From NCBI RefSeq assembly GCF_008086115.1, contig NZ_VSIY01000003.1, forward strand, positions 558,001-622,000: a stretch of 64,000 bases of DNA, given 5' to 3'. The notes under the pieces were generated by a model that was given only the letters and a program-made list of their open reading frames with translations, was not told where the DNA came from and made no database searches. The translations under genes and the position numbers were made by a program. This stretch comes from Maritimibacter fusiformis (GTDB lineage Bacteria; Pseudomonadota; Alphaproteobacteria; Rhodobacterales; Rhodobacteraceae). Positions 8,172-16,300 of this stretch are shown piece by piece (the stretch's first letter is position 1; each line of letters begins with the position of its first letter).

Positions 8172-8185
8172 TTGACGAAGATCAA
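8172..8185. promoter_or_regulatory. FNR-type box between ubiD and ubiT
   Basis: TTGACgaagATCAA is a 5-4-5 inverted repeat matching the FNR/Dnr consensus (TTGAT-N4-ATCAA) at nine of ten positions. Its centre is about 74 bases from the ubiD start and 78 from the ubiT start, the position expected for activation of both divergent genes. An FNR-like regulator with the matching recognition helix is encoded at 13968-14681. Confidence 0.75.
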
Positions 8186-8256
8186 TTCCCCGCTCGCCTC
8201 AAGTCAATATCAGAGATGCGCGGATCGTTTCCCGAAAACGACCGGAAAGGACTGCC

Positions 8257-8799
8257 TTGCCCCAACCCGCCACAACCATCCCGATCTTTCCGCCCTTGTT
8301 CGCGGCCCCGCTGCGCACGCTTCCGCTGGCGCCGCTGTCGGTGGCGCTGTCGCTCTATGCGCGCACCGTTGCAAAGACCCATCCGAGGCTGTTTCGCCGG
8401 TTGGGCGAACACGCGCACAAACGCTACGTGCTCGACCCGACCGACCTGCCCTTCGCGATCCTGCTGGAGCCGAACGGCGGCGCGCCCAAGGTGCATGTGA
8501 CGCGCCGGGCGGTGACCGGCGATGCCCGGATCGCCGGATCGCTGGCGGCGCTTCTGGGCATGGTGCATGGCGCCTATGACGGCGATGCGCTGTTCTTTTC
8601 GCGCGACCTGATGGTCGAGGGCGACACCGGCGCCGCACTGGCGCTGCGCAATGCCGTCGACGACGCCGAGCTTGACCTGTCGCAAGAGGCCGCGCGCCTG
8701 TCCGGCCCGCTGGCCCGGCCATTGCAGAAGATTTTCGCGCTGGCCGAACAGAGAACCGGCGTATCCCTGTCCAGACCCGAGGAGACAACAGCGTGGTAA
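8257..8799 (+). CDS. ubiT: UbiT, SCP2-domain ubiquinone biosynthesis factor
   Basis: 180 aa from a TTG start with GGAAAGG seven bases upstream. The body is a sterol-carrier-protein-2 domain (about residues 40-140): FRRLGEHAHKRYVLDPTDL, followed by LLEPNGGAPKV and DALFFSRDLMVEGDTGAALALRNAVDDAELD. UbiT is the lipid-binding accessory protein of oxygen-independent ubiquinone synthesis. It is immediately followed by the overlapping ubiU and then ubiV, the defining trio. Likely induced at low oxygen through the FNR box at 8172-8185. Confidence 0.9.
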   Translation: MPQPATTIPIFPPLFAAPLRTLPLAPLSVALSLYARTVAKTHPRLFRRLGEHAHKRYVLDPTDLPFAILLEPNGGAPKVHVTRRAVTGDARIAGSLAALLGMVHGAYDGDALFFSRDLMVEGDTGAALALRNAVDDAELDLSQEAARLSGPLARPLQKIFALAEQRTGVSLSRPEETTAW

Positions 8800-9776
8800 T
8801 GGAAATCGTGTGCCCGGCCGGCACCCCGGCGGCCCTGCGGGCTGCCGTCAAGGCTGGCGCCCATACCGTCTATTGCGGTTTCGCCGATGAGACCAACGCC
8901 CGGAACTTTCCCGGCCTCAACTTCGACCGCGAGGAAATGCGCGAGGGCGTGGCCTTTGCCCATTCGCATGGCTCCAAGGTGCTGGTGGCGATCAACACCT
9001 TCCCGCGCGCGGGCGACGAGGCGATCTGGCACCGCGCCGTGTCGGATGCCGAGGCCGCCGGGGCGGATGCGGTGATCCTGGCCGATGTCGGGCTGCTGGA
9101 CTATGCCGCGCGCTACCATCCGGGGCTGCGCCGCCATTTGTCGGTGCAGGCCGCCGCCGCCAATGCCGACGTGATCAACTTCTATGCCGAAACCTTCGGG
9201 GTCAGACGCGTGGTCCTGCCGCGCGTCTTGTCGGTGCCCGAGATCGCCGCGATCAACGCCGAGACCGAGGTGGAAACCGAGGTGTTCGTGTTCGGCGGCC
9301 TGTGCGTGATGGCCGAAGGGCGCTGTTCGCTGTCGTCCTACGCCACCGGCAAGTCGCCGAACATGAACGGCGTCTGCTCGCCCGCCAGCCACGTCGAATA
9401 CCACGACGAGGGCGGGGTGCTGGACGCCAAGCTGGGCGGCTACACCATCCACCGCGTCGCCAAGGACGAACCCGCCCCCTACCCGACCCTGTGCAAGGGC
9501 TGTTTCAGTGCGGGCGACAAGACCGGGCATCTGTTCGAGGACCCGGTCAGCCTCAATGCCGAGCACCTGATCCCGCAGTTGAAAAAGGCCGGTGTCACCG
9601 CGCTGAAGATCGAGGGGCGGCAACGCTCGCGCTCCTATGTCGCGCAGGTGGTCGGCAATTTCCGCGCCGCCGTCGATGCGCTCGAGGCCGGGCGGCCGAT
9701 GCCCGAGGGGATGCTGACGCGGCTGTCCGAGGGGCAGGCGACCACCGCCGGGGCCTATATGAAAGTCTGGAGATAA
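8793..9776 (+). CDS. ubiU: UbiU, U32-family O2-independent ubiquinone hydroxylation subunit
   Basis: 327 aa from a GTG at 8793, nine bases after GAGGAG and overlapping the ubiT stop; an ATG at 8799 is possible. Peptidase U32 fold: EIVCPAGTPAALRAAVKAGA at the N-terminus and LKIEGRQRSRSYV near the end. Cysteines sit in the pattern GLC-x6-C-x16-C and a later LC in TLCKGC, the spacing of the four [4Fe-4S] ligands of UbiU. With UbiV it forms the complex that hydroxylates the ubiquinone ring without oxygen. Second gene of the ubiTUV unit. Confidence 0.92.
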   Translation: MVMEIVCPAGTPAALRAAVKAGAHTVYCGFADETNARNFPGLNFDREEMREGVAFAHSHGSKVLVAINTFPRAGDEAIWHRAVSDAEAAGADAVILADVGLLDYAARYHPGLRRHLSVQAAAANADVINFYAETFGVRRVVLPRVLSVPEIAAINAETEVETEVFVFGGLCVMAEGRCSLSSYATGKSPNMNGVCSPASHVEYHDEGGVLDAKLGGYTIHRVAKDEPAPYPTLCKGCFSAGDKTGHLFEDPVSLNAEHLIPQLKKAGVTALKIEGRQRSRSYVAQVVGNFRAAVDALEAGRPMPEGMLTRLSEGQATTAGAYMKVWR

Positions 9777-9780
9777 CGCC

Positions 9781-10683
9781 ATGGACCTGACCGTAGGACC
9801 GAACCAGTATTTCTGGGCCGCCGACACCTGGGCCGGGCTTTACGACGAGCTTGCCCAAGCCCCGGTCAAGCGCGTGGTGCTGGGCGAGCTTGTGTGCTCC
9901 AAGCGCCTGCCGTTCTTTCAGGACCGCATTCCCGACGCCATCGCCACGCTGGTCGAGGCGGGCAAGGAAGTGGCGCTGACCAGCCTTGCGCTGGTCACGC
10001 TCAAGCGCGAGCGCAAGCAGACCGCGTCGCTGATCGGCATGGAGGTCGAGATCGAGGTGAACGACCTCACCGCGCTGGCGCATATTCCCGAGGGCACGCC
10101 GTTCTCGGTCGGCCCGCTGGTCAATGTCTATAACGAAACCACGCTGGCCTGGCTGGCGAAACGCGGGGCGACGCGGGTGTGCCTGCCGCCGGAACTGTCG
10201 CTGGCGTCGATCGAGATTCTTGCCACGGCGGCCAAAAGCCTGGGCGTCGCGATCGAGGTCTGGGGCCATGGGCGCATTCCGCTGGCCATTTCCGGGCGCT
10301 GCTATCACGCGCGGCTGCATGGCCGGACCAAGGACAACTGCCAGTTCGCCTGCGAGGACGATCCCGACGGGCTGGACGTGCGCACGCTGGAGGATCAGCC
10401 GTTTCTGACCATGAACGGCGTGCAGACGCTGTCGGGCAGCTATGCTGCGATGATCCGGCAGGTCGACCGGCTGGAGGCCGCCGGGGTCTCGGCGCTGCGC
10501 CTGTCGCCGCAATCGCAGGATTTCGCCGGGCTGTGCCGGCTCTACCGCGACGTGCTGGATGGCAAGATCGACGCGGATGCGGCCGAGGCCGCGATCCTGG
10601 GCATCGACCCGGGCCAGCGCCTGTCGGACGGGTTTCTCGACGGCGAACGCGGTGCGGACTGGTCCGGCCGGATGGCGGTCTGA
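9781..10683 (+). CDS. ubiV: UbiV, U32-family partner of UbiU
   Basis: 300 aa from the ATG at 9781, 4 bases after ubiU. U32-family protein beginning MDLTVGPNQYFW. The four Fe-S cysteines expected of UbiV are visible: one in GELVCSKR at residue 39, then C-x12-C-x3-C in GRCYHARLHG to CQFAC at about 180-197. It forms the heterodimer with UbiU for anaerobic ring hydroxylation. Ends in SGRMAV just before the DUF2478 gene. Catalytic family residues and operon position agree, so the call is firm. Confidence 0.92.
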   Translation: MDLTVGPNQYFWAADTWAGLYDELAQAPVKRVVLGELVCSKRLPFFQDRIPDAIATLVEAGKEVALTSLALVTLKRERKQTASLIGMEVEIEVNDLTALAHIPEGTPFSVGPLVNVYNETTLAWLAKRGATRVCLPPELSLASIEILATAAKSLGVAIEVWGHGRIPLAISGRCYHARLHGRTKDNCQFACEDDPDGLDVRTLEDQPFLTMNGVQTLSGSYAAMIRQVDRLEAAGVSALRLSPQSQDFAGLCRLYRDVLDGKIDADAAEAAILGIDPGQRLSDGFLDGERGADWSGRMAV

Positions 10684-10685
10684 TC

Positions 10686-11201
10686 ATGCGGATCGCGGGG
10701 GTCGGATCGGCGGTAAAGGGTGAAACCGACCGGCTGCTTACCGAGTTGGCCGGGCAGTTGCAGGCCGAGGGGTTGGCGCTGGCCGGGATCGTGCGTGACG
10801 CGGCGCACGAGGCCGCCTATGCCAATGGCTGCGACATGCATGTGCGGGTGCTGCCCGCAGGTCCGTCGATCGCGATCACCCAGGACCTCGGCCCCGGGTC
10901 GGATGCCTGCCGGCTGAACCCCGCCGCGATCTCCGAGGCCGTGGCGCGGGTCGAAGCGGGCGCGCTGGGGGCGGCAGACGTGTTCATCCTCAACAAGTTC
11001 GGCCCCGAAGAGGCCGCCGGGCGCGGCTTCGTTCCGGTGATCGCGCGCGCGCTCGACCTGGGCGTGCCGGTGCTGGTGGGCGTGGGGCTGGCCAATGTCC
11101 CGGCCTTCGATGCCTTCGCCGGCGGGCTGGCCGAAACCCTGCCACCCGAGCCGGACGCGCTCAGGGCATGGTGCCTTGAGGGCGTCGCGGCGCGGGTCTG
11201 A
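10686..11201 (+). CDS. DUF2478 protein, NTPase-like
   Basis: 171 aa from the ATG at 10686, two bases after ubiV. It opens MRIAGVGSAVKGETDRLL, a degenerate P-loop-like turn, then LAGIVRD. The middle contains AITQDLGPGSDACRLNP and ADVFILNKFGPEEAAGRGF, which are hallmarks of the DUF2478 family. Its biochemical function is not established; members are often encoded beside molybdenum or redox genes. Here it is the fourth gene of the ubiTUV unit, which suggests a role in anaerobic metabolism. It ends 2 bases from the convergent alkB-like gene. Confidence 0.75.
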   Translation: MRIAGVGSAVKGETDRLLTELAGQLQAEGLALAGIVRDAAHEAAYANGCDMHVRVLPAGPSIAITQDLGPGSDACRLNPAAISEAVARVEAGALGAADVFILNKFGPEEAAGRGFVPVIARALDLGVPVLVGVGLANVPAFDAFAGGLAETLPPEPDALRAWCLEGVAARV

Positions 11202-11203
11202 CC

Positions 11204-12355
11204 TCAGCCCGCGCCTTTGGGCATCGGGTTGCTGCCTTCCTTGTAGGGCGTCCAGTCGTTGATCTCGGGATAGAACTGCCGCCGCCAGGCGCGCACGCGC
11301 GGATTGAACACCCGGCGCCAGATCGGCGGCACCATCGCCATCGCGGTCATCGGCGGATAGCCGGTCGGCAGCATCGGCACCTGGCTTTCGTCATAGACCT
11401 GCAACAACGGATAGCGGCGCATCGGGTGCAGGTGATGATCGGCGTGGCGTTGCAGGTTGATCAAGAGGTTGCCCGACACCCGGTGCGCCGAATCCCAGGA
11501 ATGATGCGGCTTGACCGGCTCATACTTGCCGTCGCCCAGGTGCTTGCGCGTCAGCCCGTAATGCTCGACGTAGTTGGTCAGCTCGAGCTGCCAGACCGCG
11601 ACGAAGGCCTGGAAGACGAACAGCCCCACCGCGAGCCAGCCGCCGATGGCGAAGGCGAGCGCCAGCGCGGCCAGCCCCAAGGCCAGATACTTCCAGATCG
11701 GGTTGGTCGGATGCCAGGGCGAAAGCCCGCGCCGCGCCAGCCTGGCCTTTTCCGCGCGCCAGGCCGAGCCCGGTCCCTGCCAGAGCACACGCGGGAAAGC
11801 GCGCAGGAACCCCTCGTTGTAGCGCGCCGTGACGGTGTCGCGCGGGGTGCCGACCCAGGGGTGATGCACAAGAAGGTGCTCGGTGCGGAAATGTCCGTAA
11901 AGGACAAGTCCAAGCAGCAAATCGCCCAGATGACGCTCATACGGGTTTGATTTGTGCATCAACTCATGCGCGTAAACGATGCCCACCGTGCCGGTGGTCA
12001 CGCCGATTCCGAACATGATGCCCAGCGTCTCGGCGGTGGAATAGCCGGTGCTGTGGGTCAGCACGTAAAGCGTGCCGTAGATCAGGCAGACCTGGATCGG
12101 AAACCAGATCCACGTCAGCAGGCGGAACCAGAACAACTCGCTGTCCGGCGTGTCGGGGTCGGGGTTTCGCAGGTCCTGCCCGACCACGATATCCAGCAGC
12201 GGCATCAGCACCCAGCCGTAGAACGGGATCAAGAGGATGGTCCAGCCGCCCTCGGCCACCGCCAGCACCACCAGCGGCACGAAGGTCAGGGTCAGCCAGT
12301 AGGGCCAGGCCTTGAGCCGCCCGGTATCGGTCCTGGTCTCGATCAGGTCGGTCAT
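11204..12355 (-). CDS. alkB: AlkB-type integral-membrane di-iron monooxygenase
   Basis: 383 aa from 12355, overlapping the P450 stop by 4 bases. All histidine clusters of membrane alkane hydroxylases are present: HELMHK at about residue 131, EHLLVHHPWVG at about 161, the AlkB signature NYVEHYGL at about 262, and LQRHADHHLHP at about 303. Hydrophobic segments lie at about 18-50, 75-125 and 220-250. The family hydroxylates terminal carbons of alkanes or alkyl chains using O2 and rubredoxin; no rubredoxin gene is nearby. Co-transcribed with the P450, whose promoter holds an FNR-type box, an unusual setting for an oxygen-using enzyme. Confidence 0.85.
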   Translation of the reverse strand: MTDLIETRTDTGRLKAWPYWLTLTFVPLVVLAVAEGGWTILLIPFYGWVLMPLLDIVVGQDLRNPDPDTPDSELFWFRLLTWIWFPIQVCLIYGTLYVLTHSTGYSTAETLGIMFGIGVTTGTVGIVYAHELMHKSNPYERHLGDLLLGLVLYGHFRTEHLLVHHPWVGTPRDTVTARYNEGFLRAFPRVLWQGPGSAWRAEKARLARRGLSPWHPTNPIWKYLALGLAALALAFAIGGWLAVGLFVFQAFVAVWQLELTNYVEHYGLTRKHLGDGKYEPVKPHHSWDSAHRVSGNLLINLQRHADHHLHPMRRYPLLQVYDESQVPMLPTGYPPMTAMAMVPPIWRRVFNPRVRAWRRQFYPEINDWTPYKEGSNPMPKGAG

Positions 12356-13782
12356 GTCGCGGCCTTTTCGGTGGGTTTCACATGGGCACTATCGCGGGGC
12401 ATCAGGCGCAGGTGGATGCCGTCAGCCGCGCGCACCGTCAGATGCGCCACCGGCATCGGTTCGCGCCCCTCGACCAGTTCGAAGCGAAAGGCGCGCAGGA
12501 ACATCGACAGGATCAGCGTGCCCTCGGCCATGGCGAAAGCCGACCCGGGGCACACCCTCTGCCCGGCTGAAAACGGGATATAGGCGTTGCGCAGGCATTC
12601 CTTGCCGTTGGGTGTGGCAAAGCGCCCCGGGTCGAACTCGTCCGGCCGCTCCCACAGCCGTTCATGCCGGTGCAGGTGCCAGGGGCTGAGGATCACCTGC
12701 GAGCCCTTGGCCACGTCGCGGTCGCGGAAATGCTCCGGGCAGGCGGCTTCGCGCACGAACATCGGCACCGGCGGGTAAAGGCGCATCGCCTCGCGGAACA
12801 CGGCGCGGGAATCCTTGAGTTTCGAGAGCGTCGAGAAATAGATCTTCTCGGGCTCGAAGGCCGCGCGCGCCTCGTCCGCCACCCTCTCCTGCCACTCCGG
12901 GTCGCGGGCCAGCAAAAACAGCGCCCAGGCCAGCGCGGCGGCCGAAGTCTCGTGCCCGGCGAGAAAGAAGATGGACACCTGGTCGACCATTTCATCGCGG
13001 TCAAAACACTTGTCGGTCTCGGGATCGGGCGTCGTCATGATCTTGGTGGCCAGGTCGTCGGGCGCGGTGCCCTCGGCGATTTCGCGCACCCGCATGTCGA
13101 CAAGCTGGCCGATCAGATCGCGGATGATGCGGGCGGTGGCCTTGGTCTTGCGCGAATGAAAGCGCGGGAACCAGCGCGGCAGGGGCAGCACGGCGGTGAC
13201 GTTGGCGACCGGCTGGGCAGCCTGATGCTCGCGGAAGGTCTGAAACGCCGCATTGGCGATTTCGTGTTCGATCGGCACGGAAAACAGCGTGCGAAAGATC
13301 ACGTCCATCGCCACATGGCTGGTCTGGGCCTCGATCTCGACCGGGCCCTTGTCCGCCAGCGCGCTCAGCCGCTCGACCGCCGCGACGCCGCTGTCCCACA
13401 TCGAGGGGAACACGATGCGCAGCCGCCCGCCCTCGAACGCCGGGTCGATGATGCGGCGCTGATGCGCCCAGAGCTCGCCGTTGGAAATGAAGATCGACTC
13501 GCCCAGAAGCGGCTTCAACCCGACGCGCATCCGCTCGGACTTGGGGAAGTCCTGGGGGCGCTGTTTCAGCACCAGGTCGACAAGCTCGGGGTCGTTGCAC
13601 AGGTATGAGCGAAAGAACGGCGTGCGCATTTCCGCCATCCAGGCGCGGTAGAGCCGCGCCGGTTGCGCCGACAGAATGTCTTTCTTGAACAGCCGGAAAT
13701 AGGTCCAGAGCGAGACATTTCCCTTGCGCGCCGCCGGTTTCGGCGGTGGCCCTTTGGGGGTCGGGCTGGGGCTGTCGAACAC
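12352..13782 (-). CDS. Cytochrome P450
   Basis: 476 aa from a GTG at 13782, with GGAG nine bases before it. P450 landmarks are clear: the I-helix oxygen motif AGHETSAAA at about residues 277-285, ExxR in EAMRL at about 335, and the haem-ligand loop FSAGQRVCPG at about 417-426. The N-terminus lacks a membrane anchor but has a proline-rich leader (PTPKGPPPKP). It belongs to the family resembling long-chain or fatty-acid hydroxylases (QRRIIDPAF after helix C) rather than CYP153; the substrate is unknown. First gene of a two-gene unit with alkB. Its promoter is shared with the FNR-like regulator. Confidence 0.9.
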   Translation of the reverse strand: MFDSPSPTPKGPPPKPAARKGNVSLWTYFRLFKKDILSAQPARLYRAWMAEMRTPFFRSYLCNDPELVDLVLKQRPQDFPKSERMRVGLKPLLGESIFISNGELWAHQRRIIDPAFEGGRLRIVFPSMWDSGVAAVERLSALADKGPVEIEAQTSHVAMDVIFRTLFSVPIEHEIANAAFQTFREHQAAQPVANVTAVLPLPRWFPRFHSRKTKATARIIRDLIGQLVDMRVREIAEGTAPDDLATKIMTTPDPETDKCFDRDEMVDQVSIFFLAGHETSAAALAWALFLLARDPEWQERVADEARAAFEPEKIYFSTLSKLKDSRAVFREAMRLYPPVPMFVREAACPEHFRDRDVAKGSQVILSPWHLHRHERLWERPDEFDPGRFATPNGKECLRNAYIPFSAGQRVCPGSAFAMAEGTLILSMFLRAFRFELVEGREPMPVAHLTVRAADGIHLRLMPRDSAHVKPTEKAAT

Positions 13783-13851
13783 GCCGGGTCTCCGTGCTGG
13801 GCGCCATTGGCGCGGGGTGATGCACCTTTTGGGGCCGTCCCCGGCTTGTCA

Positions 13852-13865
13852 TTGACGATCATCAA
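13852..13865. promoter_or_regulatory. FNR-type box between P450 and Crp/Fnr genes
   Basis: TTGACgatcATCAA has the same half-sites and 4-base spacer as the box at 8172-8185. Its centre is about 76 bases upstream of the P450 start and about 110 upstream of the regulator start. It may give autoregulation and control of the P450-alkB pair. Confidence 0.7.
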
Positions 13866-13967
13866 AACAGAACGGGAACAGTTTGTTACCCGGTGGAAAA
13901 CCGTGCTAGGATTGCGACTCATAACCCGAGGCGGATATGCGCCTTTTCCAAACCGCGTGTCTTGCCG

Positions 13968-14681
13968 ATGATCCACGACCGACCCACAGCCGCCAGCCAG
14001 ACGCCGCATCCCTGCGGCCAGTGCCAGTTCTACGAGGGCAGCGTCTGGACCCCGATCGAGCCGGGATCGGTCTCGGTGCTGGCCGGACGGTTTCACCGGC
14101 GCGAGCTTGAGGCCGACCAGGTCCTGTTCGAACAGGGCGACGCCAACCAGGGCGTTTTCTGCGTGTCGCGCGGGCTGATCGCGCTGCGCACGCATCACGC
14201 AGATGGCACCTCGACGCTGCTCAAGCTGGCCTATCCGGGCGAGGTGATCGGGTTCCGCTCGTTCCTCGACAACGGCAACCACAAGACCGAGGCGCGCGCG
14301 CTGATACCGTCCAGGGTCTGCACCGTGGCGCGGCGCGATGCCGAACGCGTGGTGCGCGCCAGCCCCGGGGTTCTGGCCCGACTCGCCGCGCGCTGCGTGG
14401 ACGAGATCGACCGCAACCAGGCCCGGATCATCGCCACCGCGACCACCTCGAACAAGGAACGCCTTGCCGACACGCTGATGGAGCTGATCGAGCGGCACGG
14501 CGAGGTCGACGGCGAGGTCATCCGCGCCCGCCTGCCCCTGTCGCGCAAGGATCTGGCCGACCTGATCGGAGTGCCGCCGGAAACCCTGTCGCGCCTGATC
14601 GGGCGGCTGGGCAAGGAGGGTTTTTTCGCCTTTTCCGGGCGCGAGGTGCGCATCCCCGCCGAGGGCGTCAGGACAGCTTGA
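13968..14681 (+). CDS. Crp/Fnr-family transcriptional regulator
   Basis: 237 aa from the ATG at 13968. Cyclic-nucleotide-binding-like beta roll at about residues 30-120 (LFEQGDANQGVFCVSRGLIAL), dimer helix, then a winged helix-turn-helix with LSRKDLADLIGVPPETLSRL. The recognition helix carries the E-x-x-S-R arrangement that in FNR reads TTGAT half-sites, matching both nearby boxes. The N-terminus has CGQC (about residues 15-18) but not the full four-cysteine Fe-S pattern of FNR in obvious form. It may therefore sense oxygen differently, or be Dnr-like. Its 3' end overlaps the convergent lactonase gene by 14 bases. Confidence 0.85.
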   Translation: MIHDRPTAASQTPHPCGQCQFYEGSVWTPIEPGSVSVLAGRFHRRELEADQVLFEQGDANQGVFCVSRGLIALRTHHADGTSTLLKLAYPGEVIGFRSFLDNGNHKTEARALIPSRVCTVARRDAERVVRASPGVLARLAARCVDEIDRNQARIIATATTSNKERLADTLMELIERHGEVDGEVIRARLPLSRKDLADLIGVPPETLSRLIGRLGKEGFFAFSGREVRIPAEGVRTA

Positions 14682-15522
14682 CGCGGTAAACCCGCTCGGC
14701 GGTGCCGTGCGCGATGGCCGTCGCCTCATCCGCCGTCAGCTTGCCCAATATTCCGCGCGTCACCGCGATCCATTCCGGCAGCCCCTTGGCGAGGTTGACC
14801 ACCGGCCAGTCGCTGCCCCAGACCATGCGGTTGGGGCCGAACACCTCCAGCACATGATCGACATAGGGCGCAATCGCCTCGGCGGTCATGGCATCGGGCG
14901 CGCAATAGGCCATCAGGCCCGACAGCTTGCAGGTGACGTTGGGCATCTCGGCCAGCGCCGTCATGTCGGCGCGCCACGGGTCCAGCCCGCCGCCCGCGAT
15001 ATCGGGCACACCGCAGTGGTTCAGAACCAGCCGCGTGTTGGCGCAGGCCGCCGCCAGCGCGGTGGCAAGCGGCAGTTGCCGGGCGAGAAAACACATGTCG
15101 AAGACCCGGCCCGTCTCGCCGATCCGGCGGACGTTGCGGCGGAAGGTGTCGCCCTCCGACAGATCGTCGGGCATGACATGCAGGATGCGGCGATAGCCCG
15201 CGACGCCCATCGCGGCGGTCTCGTCCAGCCAGGCGTCGAAGCCGTCATCCTCTTCGGGCCGGATCGAGGCGATCAGGCCGCGAATGCCGCTGCCGGGTTC
15301 CTGCGCCAGCCCGTGAACATGCCGCGTTTCGGCCTGATAATCCGCATCGTCGACGCCGGTTTCCATGAACAGTGTGCCGCCGACGCCGAGCCCCTCGGTC
15401 AGCGCGCTGTAGTCCTCGAGCGTGAAATCGCCCTCGGCCAGCGGCGGGATGCCGTCGGCCCAGCCATAACCGGCCACGTCGCGGTAAAACAGGTGTTGGT
15501 GGGTGTCGAGAAGCGGGATCAT
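14668..15522 (-). CDS. Amidohydrolase-family sugar lactonase
   Basis: 284 aa from the ATG at 15522 with AGGAGG upstream. Amidohydrolase-2 (TIM-barrel) fold: HxH metal motif in LDTHQHLF at residues 8-10, VLNHCG at about 174-179 and VWGSDWPV with the catalytic aspartate at about 241. Closest in pattern to L-fucono-/L-rhamnono-lactonases, which open the aldonolactone made by a sugar dehydrogenase. It is the last gene of a long minus-strand catabolic series with mutarotase, dehydratases and a deoxy-sugar-acid dehydrogenase, which supports a lactonase role. Substrate stereochemistry cannot be read from the sequence. Confidence 0.75.
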   Translation of the reverse strand: MIPLLDTHQHLFYRDVAGYGWADGIPPLAEGDFTLEDYSALTEGLGVGGTLFMETGVDDADYQAETRHVHGLAQEPGSGIRGLIASIRPEEDDGFDAWLDETAAMGVAGYRRILHVMPDDLSEGDTFRRNVRRIGETGRVFDMCFLARQLPLATALAAACANTRLVLNHCGVPDIAGGGLDPWRADMTALAEMPNVTCKLSGLMAYCAPDAMTAEAIAPYVDHVLEVFGPNRMVWGSDWPVVNLAKGLPEWIAVTRGILGKLTADEATAIAHGTAERVYRVKLS

Positions 15523-15550
15523 GTCGTCCTCCTGTGGGTTGCCGGGCGGC

Positions 15551-16288
15551 TCAGGTATTGGCCCAGCCGCCGTCGATCACGTGGGCCACGCCGGTGGTAT
15601 AGGCGCTCTCGTCCGAGGCGAGGTAGACCACCAGAGCCGCGATCTCCTCGGGCTTGCCGATGCGCCCGATCGGCTGGCGCGCGATGAAGGCGGCGCGGGC
15701 GGCGTCATAATCGCCGGTTGCGGCCAGGCGCTGCTCCAGTGACGGGCTTTCCACCGTGCCGGGGCAGATCGCGTTGCAGCGGATACCTTGGGTGATGTGG
15801 TCGGCGGCAATGGCCTTGGTCATGCCGATCACGGCGGCCTTGGTGGTGCCATAGGCAAAACGGTTGGGCGCGGCGATCACCGACGAGGCGACCGACGCCA
15901 TGTTGATGATCGAGCCGCCCCCGGCCTCGATCATCCCCGGCAGGAAGGCGCGGTTCATGCGATACATCGCGGTGACGTTGAGGTTCATCGAAAAGGCCCA
16001 CTGATCTTCGTCACAATCGAGGATCGAGCCGTTGGCGACGAACCCGGCGCAGTTGAACAACACGCTGGGCGCGCCGACTTTCCTGACCGCCGCCGCAATC
16101 GACTCCGGGTCGAGCACGTCGAGCCGGAAGGTCTTGATCCCGTAGTCACCCAGGTCGGCCAGTGCGGCCTCGTTCACGTCGGTGGCAAAGACCGATGCCC
16201 CCTCGGCCTGCATCGCCAGCGCGCTGGCCCGTCCGATCCCTTGCCCCGCGGCGGTGACAAGGCAGGTCTTTCCGTTCAGTCGTCCCAT
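15551..16288 (-). CDS. SDR dehydrogenase, 2-keto-3-deoxy-fuconate dehydrogenase-like
   Basis: 245 aa from 16288. SDR motifs: TAAGQGIGRA at about residues 12-21, NCAG at about 84, SVASS and YGTTK at about 147-151, with the C-terminal VIDGGWANT typical of the branch. The pattern is close to 2-keto-3-deoxy-L-fuconate dehydrogenase, which oxidises a keto-deoxy sugar acid at C4 in non-phosphorylating deoxy-sugar breakdown. Starts 12 bases after the UxaA-type gene and 28 bases before the lactonase. Together with the lactonase and the enolase-family dehydratases it makes a fucose- or rhamnose-like route plausible. Confidence 0.75.
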   Translation of the reverse strand: MGRLNGKTCLVTAAGQGIGRASALAMQAEGASVFATDVNEAALADLGDYGIKTFRLDVLDPESIAAAVRKVGAPSVLFNCAGFVANGSILDCDEDQWAFSMNLNVTAMYRMNRAFLPGMIEAGGGSIINMASVASSVIAAPNRFAYGTTKAAVIGMTKAIAADHITQGIRCNAICPGTVESPSLEQRLAATGDYDAARAAFIARQPIGRIGKPEEIAALVVYLASDESAYTTGVAHVIDGGWANT

Positions 16289-16300
16289 GGTCTTCCTTTC

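Noticed and set aside
8105-8185. Longer N-terminus of UbiD from an ATG at 8185
   Set aside because: It would overlap the FNR-type box and lacks a ribosome site. The TTG at 8104 has GGGAGAG at the right distance and gives the usual family length.
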